64,000 bases of DNA from assembly GCA_016617855.1 (NCBI GenBank), contig JAECUM010001877.1:1-64000 (forward strand), in the 5' to 3' direction. Below are positions 57,560 to 64,000 of this stretch, in pieces. Positions within the stretch are counted from its first letter, which is position 1. Each line of letters starts with the position of its first letter. The translations under genes and the position numbers were made by a program. The stretch comes from Megalonaias nervosa (lineage: Eukaryota > Mollusca > Bivalvia > Unionida > Unionidae). The notes below the pieces were generated by a model. The model was not told the DNA's origin. It searched no databases and saw nothing but the letters and a program-made list of their open reading frames with translations.

Positions 57560-59500
57560 AATGATATTTAGACTACTTTGTGCTGCAGCAAACAGTTAAG
57601 AATAAATACGTATTTGTGAATGTAATCATATCTAATTATTTTGATCACACCACCAAGGACACTGCCTGCTATAAATATAGCCCCGATAATAATTTGAATT
57701 GATGAACCTATGAGGATTGTTGTTGCCATGATTTTGCCACAGCAAGACCAACAGTTGTTGCTGTGGCAAGCCCACAAATAGCATCTATGCCCAAACGTTT
57801 TTATTTCATGATGAACGTGGTTCTTTTGGTAAGTTTATTTTGCAGTTGTTGTACTGCTTCAATTATTTTTTCATGTTTATAACAATGAGGGTCTATCATA
57901 GTTCTAACATTGGTGAGTTTAGCTGTGAATTCAACTTACTCATTGTTGAAACAATTCCTGAGTGATTCTACACCTGGTTTGCGCAGTCAATGATTGGGTG
58001 TTTTCACATGCTAATGCTGTAACACCAAGCTGACCTCTTGTTGGTATTGGCACATCAGTTTGGTTCCAACTATCAGTTTTTATTTGACTCTCAACAAGAT
58101 TATATTTTGTGTATACAGGCGTGTTTTAACACCACTCCTATGCAAATATTCATCAACAAGTGGGACAAAATCGCCATCAGTGTTAACATCTGCTGTCGGT
58201 TTAACACCCTTTTGGTAAATTCTGCAATCTTGTCACCATGGTCAGAATTCGTTACTTACGTAATGATAAATCTAACCTTAAACAGAAACACAGAAGATGG
58301 TTATTCATCTTTAGCAATCATTGATATTAATATCGTATATATGAAAGATTTTGGAACACTGTTGTCTGGCTCAGTTTGTATTACTGCTCTTGGACCAGAC
58401 TAATTTATTTATTGATGCTGTTATTTTATTCAATCCACTATAATAACCAGACACGATAAATAAATATGATCCAGACACGTGCACTGTTAGGATGTGAGGT
58501 TTAGGTTTTTAAAACCATTCACATTATTAAAAACAATTCAACCATTTGTTGTTACTAGTTTTTACCTCTCCTTCCTTGGTCAGTATTAGGTATGGTGTGA
58601 ATGAACTTACTACTTGTGGTGGTGAGGGCGCATCTGGGATTTTTGATCATCCACGTATTGTTTCATCCCATGTTAAGCAGTATCAGCATAGCCTTTAATA
58701 ATCCAAACCGACACACCGGTGACTCTGATTCCAGTGTTTTCAGTGATTACATCCAGGTTCATTGCAACAGCACCTCTCAGCCTGACAACATTATCTTGAA
58801 TGTCAACATTTGCAGTTTACTAGTTTGATTTTGAAAACTCACAAGCTCACTGCGGTTGACACTAACTAATAAACTCAGTCAATTCTGCTTTGGTATCAGA
58901 CCTGCTCAGATCTATATCAGCTGAGTGCCAATGGACTGAGAAATGTCTACAAAAGTTAATAGAAATTTTTATAATATTAAACTTACTTTAATGTGAAAAC
59001 ACGTAGTGCGGGGTTGGTGAATGCTCAAGTGCACACAATGCTTCAGCAACAAGATGACAATGTATGTGGCCTTCCAACTGAGTTTGTATTGGTATAGTTG
59101 AAAGAAATGATGGTAGATGATTTTGTTCACCAATGGTGTAAGCGTCCCATATTAAATAACAATTTCCAGTGGTAGTGCAAGCCCATAAGAGTCAAAATGT
59201 ACTCTAACCATTGGAACAGTTTGTGTACAGTAGTACTATGAGATTTATCCCCTTTTATGGACTATTCTCCATAAATATCACTTTCGTTTATTTGCTTGTA
59301 ACACGTTCAGGCAGAAATGTAAACATTCTTTCACCGATCATTTAGCTGAATCTGAAGCCAACCACGGTTTGTGTAACTTTGTAATTTATCGCTAATGACT
59401 TGTAGATTTAATTTCCGATTTTGATGTCAACTGAAGTTGACAATCAGTTATCATATAGTGATTGATAACAATACGCAATGCTGTTTGTCCTGCAAGTGTG
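57560..59500 (-). pseudogene. unassigned coding-like region, possibly an element or virus gene
   Basis: On the minus strand, long stretches read as plausible protein between frameshifts and stops. They include a Gly/Ala-rich hydrophobic stretch (DAICGLATATTTVGLAVA) followed by a second hydrophobic segment (IIIGAIFIAGSVLGGVIKII) near 57660-57760, which look like a membrane-proximal region and a transmembrane span. Upstream are soluble-looking pieces (DIQDNVVRLRGAVAMNL, DVPIPTRGQLGVTALACE). No family was recognised with confidence. It lies 1.4 kb from a Polinton-type polymerase on the other strand and could be part of that element, for instance a membrane protein gene. This is speculation. Confidence 0.35.
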
Positions 59501-59560
59501 TGTGATGCCCTCTTTGTGATGGATTCGTCATAACCTCCGACGCTGTCTGCAGACATGTAG

Positions 59561-60127
59561 ATGAACTGCTATCTAGCACTAGTCAGATTCGTGTTAGAAT
59601 ATGGTTGTGTTGTCTGGGATCCGTACTACATTAAGGATGTTGATAGAATCGAGAAGGTTCAACACCAGGCAGGAAGATTTATATCTGATGACTACAAAAC
59701 CAGAGAAGCAAGATGTGTCACCAGAATGTTAACTGACCTGGCTCTACAAACACTCCAAGACAGGCGTAGTAGGATTCATTTGACATATCTCTGTAAAGTT
59801 GTCGAGGGGTTAGTGCTGGCTCTCTCGCCAACTGTATGTTTAAAACCATTAAGACAAAAACGCTAGCCTAAAGCCAAATCTTTTCCAAATTTTGAATGTA
59901 TAAACATTGTAGAAAAAGTAGTATCAAATAATAGTAGATGTTTTGTAGTTGAGCAATGTAGAACATAACGATTTAGAAATTCTTCCTTCGTAAAAACAAT
60001 TGTGGACTGGAATCATCTGAGTTACAGTGTTGTGTGCTTGAAATCAGTGGAGAGCTTCAAGACAGTTCTGAACAATATTACTAACTTTATTGTTGGCTCT
60101 CTCTTCCAGTGCAAATTTATGCCGTAA
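59561..60127 (+). pseudogene. 3' end of a second LINE ORF2
   Basis: LVRFVLEYGCVVWDPYYIKD, then RIEKVQHQAGRFI and MLTDLALQTLQDRRS, form the C-terminal tail of a CR1/Jockey-like reverse transcriptase. The frame stops at 59866, but similarity continues in the same style (FVKTIVDWNHLS) to a TAA at 60125. It is a different subfamily from the copies at 11352 and 53800. The 5' part is missing. Confidence 0.85.
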
Positions 60128-60417
60128 CTGGCCCTGCACTGTACACTTTCAGATTTAGATTCAGATTCAGTGTGTGTTATCATTCAAATTCCCTTAATAC
60201 TAATCTTAATTAAGTCATGGTTGAGACATTAATTGTGAATTTAAAAGGTGTGGGTGGACATTAATTCATTAGTGAACTTCAAAGTGTAGAAGTACATAAT
60301 GGACTTTTATTCATTCATGAATTTACAAATTTGGAAAGACTTAGCAAACCATTTATTTTCCTTTAATTGTTTCTGCATTATAATGCACTGGTATAGGCAA
60401 TTACGCTCTTATGTGAC

Positions 60418-60665
60418 GCTCCGGTGGCCTAGTGGTTAGAGAATCTGCCTCGGTTGCGGGAGGTCACGGGATTGAATCCTGACCGAGACATTCCAAAGAC
60501 TTATAAAAATGGCGTTAACCGCTGCCTTGCTAGGCGCTCAGCATTAAGAGTTAAGAGGTTAGTGTTAGGACTGGTTTGCCTGGCGTCAGGATAATGTGAC
60601 TGGGTGGGACATAATGCCATATGTCTGAGGCATGATGCCCCAGTGCTAGACATCACTATAAACTG
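60418..60665 (+). mobile_element. tRNA-derived SINE
   Basis: The head 'ggtggcctagtggttagaga' with B-box-like 'gggattgaatcc' is followed by 'attccaaagacttataaaaa' and a body with 'gcctggcgtcaggataatgtgactgggtgg'. The head and the 'ccaaagacttataaaa' link are shared with 39209. It is the fuller copy. Confidence 0.82.
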
Positions 60666-60722
60666 CCACACTGCAGTGTATCGATATGACTGAAATTGTT
60701 TTTCAAGCTACATTAAAAATCC

Positions 60723-60724
<2 letters not shown>

Positions 60725-60817
<93 letters not shown>
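60725..60817. repeat. (AC)n microsatellite
   Basis: About 46 AC repeats, possibly the tail region of the SINE next to it. Confidence 0.97.
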
Positions 60818-60821
<4 letters not shown>

Positions 60822-60909
60822 ACAGGGCAAAGTACATGATGCGATTGAGTGAACATATTCAGCTGGCAGGGCACGTCAATATTTGATTTTTATGTTAATA
60901 CCATTCAGT

Positions 60910-63900
60910 TAAAGATTTCAAGTCCTACGTACCGTTGAAGAAAGCAGAAGAGTTCATCACCTATTTGTGGGATTCTTTGTTAACTACACTGAAACGGCAA
61001 TGTGAAGCCAATGAAGCTGATCACTTGAGACTCCATTTATCTTGACTGTCTAAAGTTTGCGTTTGGATCGAGTATAGCAGGCCATCAAGATTAACACCTT
61101 CCAAAGTCATCGACAAGATTCAACACGTTCAGCAGTCCAACGAAAGGTTTCATATCACTGATGGAGAAGAGACACTGTACATGGCCCACGTTTCTCTTCC
61201 CAAAAGGACCGGACTATGCAAAAAGGTGTTACTGGTGGATGATTTTTGCAGCATCAAGTGCAGTATCGTCCAAAAATTAACAACACTCAAGACAAGATGT
61301 GTTTAGCCTGTGCCATCGTGGTGGGACGAACGTATGCCAACAAGAACGACATGGCAGAATGGAAAAAAGCCTAGTAAACTGTTCGACAATCGGACGAGCC
61401 AAACAATGAAGAGAAACAGAACTCCTGTTACAGCAAGCGGGGCTATCTGAAGACACACCCTGTGGCATTCCTGAAATGCAAAAATTGCAAGACATCTTAG
61501 CTTACCGCTACACCTTGAAAGTACACCATCAAGAAGTGAGCGGACCTCTATTGTTTCGAGGCAAAATTTTGAAAGACGGAAAAATACATTCACGTCTATC
61601 ATCACGATAAACATTTTGATGCCATTACCAGTATCACCGGATTCCTGGCATACAGTTATTATGGAGAGAAATGTGACTATGGGTATAACAATCGAGAGCA
61701 ACACAAGCATTATGGATCGAAATGTCCACGATGTTTGGCCTCTAAACCCTGCCTTGACGAAGGACAACAACGAGTGCATTGCTCAGCATGTCAGCGCACT
61801 TTTGACAGCCCTACCTGTTACCAACAACATCTCAAGACGCAAGGTTCACAGCAGAAAAGTGCTTGTCAACTCCTGAAATGTTGTTCTACCTGTGGACAAG
61901 TCATACGTACCAATAGTGCCAAGGCACACTTATGTCTGGAAAGAAAAGATGTCACATTTGCCACCAAATCGTAGACTTGGAACACAAATGCTACATTCAG
62001 AAAATACCAACCCAGCAGGAGGAGGATGAAGAAGATGACAAAAAGAAGAAAGAGAATTTCATCTTTTTTTTTTCTTCTGAAATACTATACGGAACAAAGT
62101 ACCGAACACTCTAAAATCACCATGAACGGAGCCAAAATCATTTGGATGAGTTACTTGGCCATGTCTTTGAGTCGTATGCCTAAAACATTGGAGTGACAGA
62201 AATGGCCAAAGGCTATTTTTCGCACTTTTTCAATATCGAAGCCAATCAACACGCCGTTCTGCCCCATTTGCCTGATGTTTACTACTGCGGCCCCAACAAT
62301 ATGCGCACCAAGCAACGAGAAGCTTTCTACGCTTGGTACCACACTCACGCTTTGGACCCCTTCGACTGTCACAAAGAAATGTTAAAGTATTGTCGATCCG
62401 AAGTGGACATTTGATAGCGATGCTGTGGAAAATTTCGAGAATTGTTCATGGAGCACGGAGGGATTGATCCTTTGAAAAAAGCCTGCACCATTGCCAAAGC
62501 GTGTTCCTTAGTGTACCGCAAACGATTTATGCCCGAGAAGACCCTGGCTGTCATTCGCTCTCAAATGACCAATTTTATCAAACGTCATTACTCGGTCAAA
62601 GCCCTACATTACTTGTGCGACAAGGAAGACATACGCATCCAACATGCCAGAAACGGAGGAGGCGAAAAGACCATCAGAACATTCGGTGAATGAGTTTATC
62701 GGTTGCTTATTTCACGGATGTCCGATCTGTTACCGTAAATGGTACACTAAAAATAAATTTGTACAACGTACCATGGAAAATGTGTACGAGGATGCTTGTC
62801 AGCGGCGCTTAAAGTTAGAATAACAAGGATACCAAGTGGTGGAACACGAGTACGATCACCGTTTGAAAACTGATCCCGAGTTTAAATGCATCGTGGAATG
62901 TTACAAGCTGGTGGACCCTCTGAACCCGCGGAACAGTTTGTATGGAGGACGGACGAATGCCACCTGTTTGCTATACCACGCCTACGAGGAGAAAGGGGAA
63001 GAAATCAAATGCTTGGGACGTGTGTCCGCTGTATCCTTACGTGTGCAAATATTGTCACTTTTCTGCAGGGCACCCTCAATTGCTGATGGAACACATCGAC
63101 CTGGACAACATTCGACAATACGAAGGACTGATTAAATGTCAATTCTTGCCTCCCACAGACTTGTACCATCCAGTTTCACCTCACCACTGCCAGGGAAAAC
63201 TGATGTTTCCCTTGTACCGTACTTGTGCCGAAATGTGCAACCAAGACCGACCTTGTCAGCACACCCAGGAAAAATGCGCCTTGACATGAACGTGGGTCAG
63301 CGTGGAATTGTTCAAAACGCTGGACCTGGGATACCAACTGTTAGAAGTGTACAAAGTTTACCTCTTCCCAAGACAGAACAGTACCACAAGGGTGACAAGA
63401 CTCAAAAAGGCATTTTCGCAGTCTACGTGGATGCCTTTTTGAAATTGAAACAAGAAACCAGTGACTATCCTTCCTGGTGCCACACTTCAGAAAACCAAAA
63501 GAAATTCAAAGAGAAATACTTGGAGGAGGAAGGCATCACTTTAGACCACATCGAGACAAACGAAGGTCGACGATCGTTTGCTAAAAGGATGTTAAATGCT
63601 TGTGGGGCAAAATGACACAACGACCTTGTTTACCCAAGACGGAGTATTTGACAGAACCTTCCCGCTACTTGCAGATGATTCACGAGAAAACCAAATACAT
63701 GAAACACGTGGACATCATTCGTGAAGACTTGATCTTAGTCAATTGCGAAGAAGAGCTGAACTTTGTACAGTCCGCAGAATTTGGAAATGTGGTCATTGCA
63801 GCCTACGTGACAGCTCATGCTCGCTTAAAATTGTACGAAGCTTTACACCAATTAGGGGATCATGTGCTGTATTTTGACACGGACAGTTGCATCTACATCA

Positions 63901-64000
63901 ATCGCCTGGGTCACCGACACCCTGACATCGAGCCTGGACGGACTAGTATCCCAACGACAAAATTGTAAGTTTTGTTAGCGGCGGTCCCAAAAAGTACGGT
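60910..64000 (+). pseudogene. protein-primed family B DNA polymerase, Polinton type (partial, frameshifted)
   Basis: Polintons and adintoviruses use this enzyme for protein-primed replication. Blocks appear in normal order across shifting frames. An N-terminal domain runs to about 61550. A cysteine/histidine-rich zinc region is at 61660-62020 (CxxC pairs, ending HKCYIQ). The exonuclease and linker follow at 62190-62560 (GYFSHFFNIEANQ, KYCRSEVDI). Then come YGGRTNA at about 62940, the KRMLNAC(WGK) motif at 63580, and DTDSCIYI at about 63880, the catalytic DTD of the palm. The final 'SGGPKKYG' in another frame reaches the window edge. At least seven frameshifts or stops make it non-functional. 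It is not part of the 13-21 kb element. Confidence 0.85.

Noticed and set aside
58038..58403. 121-codon plus-strand frame
   Set aside because: The minus strand in this stretch looks more protein-like and continues on both sides. The plus frame has no family resemblance.
60686..60886. 66-codon frame with a His-Thr run
   Set aside because: Translation of an (AC)n microsatellite.

Overview
The window is animal nuclear DNA: AT-rich, crowded with transposon remnants and tandem repeats, with two spliced host genes. The mix of hAT, CR1/Jockey-like, DIRS-like, Polinton-type and tRNA-headed SINE sequences suggests a marine invertebrate, most likely a lophotrochozoan such as a mollusc. That placement is inference.

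Host genes. On the minus strand, the 5' end of the replication helicase gene MCM3 is present as coding exon 1 (12130-12198) and exon 2 (3046-3158). The rest lies beyond the left edge. An E2F-type site and an E-box sit just upstream of its start codon. On the plus strand, all six coding exons of TSEN34, the catalytic tRNA-splicing endonuclease subunit Sen34, run from 26905 to 55373. They splice in frame to a 290-residue protein with the Tyr-His-Lys catalytic triad intact. The two genes are arranged head to head. MCM3 intron 1 holds hAT and LINE debris. The TSEN34 introns hold satellites (38, 28, 54, about 130 and about 35 bp units), a hAT copy, a MITE, SINE heads, a DIRS-like element and a LINE.

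Virus-like element. Between the two genes, 12972-21055 is an 8.1 kb unit with long terminal inverted repeats made of iterated 45-48 bp units. It carries degraded genes for an A32-type packaging ATPase (C-terminal part only), a major capsid protein of the double jelly-roll type, a penton-like minor capsid protein, a small basic core-type protein, two unrecognised late-type proteins, a small zinc protein and an HNH endonuclease with a NUMOD-like tail. No polymerase, integrase or protease is visible. It is best described as a decayed Polinton-like or adinto-like virus. This is the most interesting system in the window.

Right end. From about 60.9 kb to the edge is a separate, frameshifted protein-primed family B DNA polymerase of Polinton type. 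It is preceded by a SINE, a LINE 3' end and a minus-strand, coding-looking but unassigned region (57.5-59.5 kb). A 42 bp satellite follows TSEN34.

Exon positions rest on reading splice sites and protein resemblance by eye. No alignment or database search was run.
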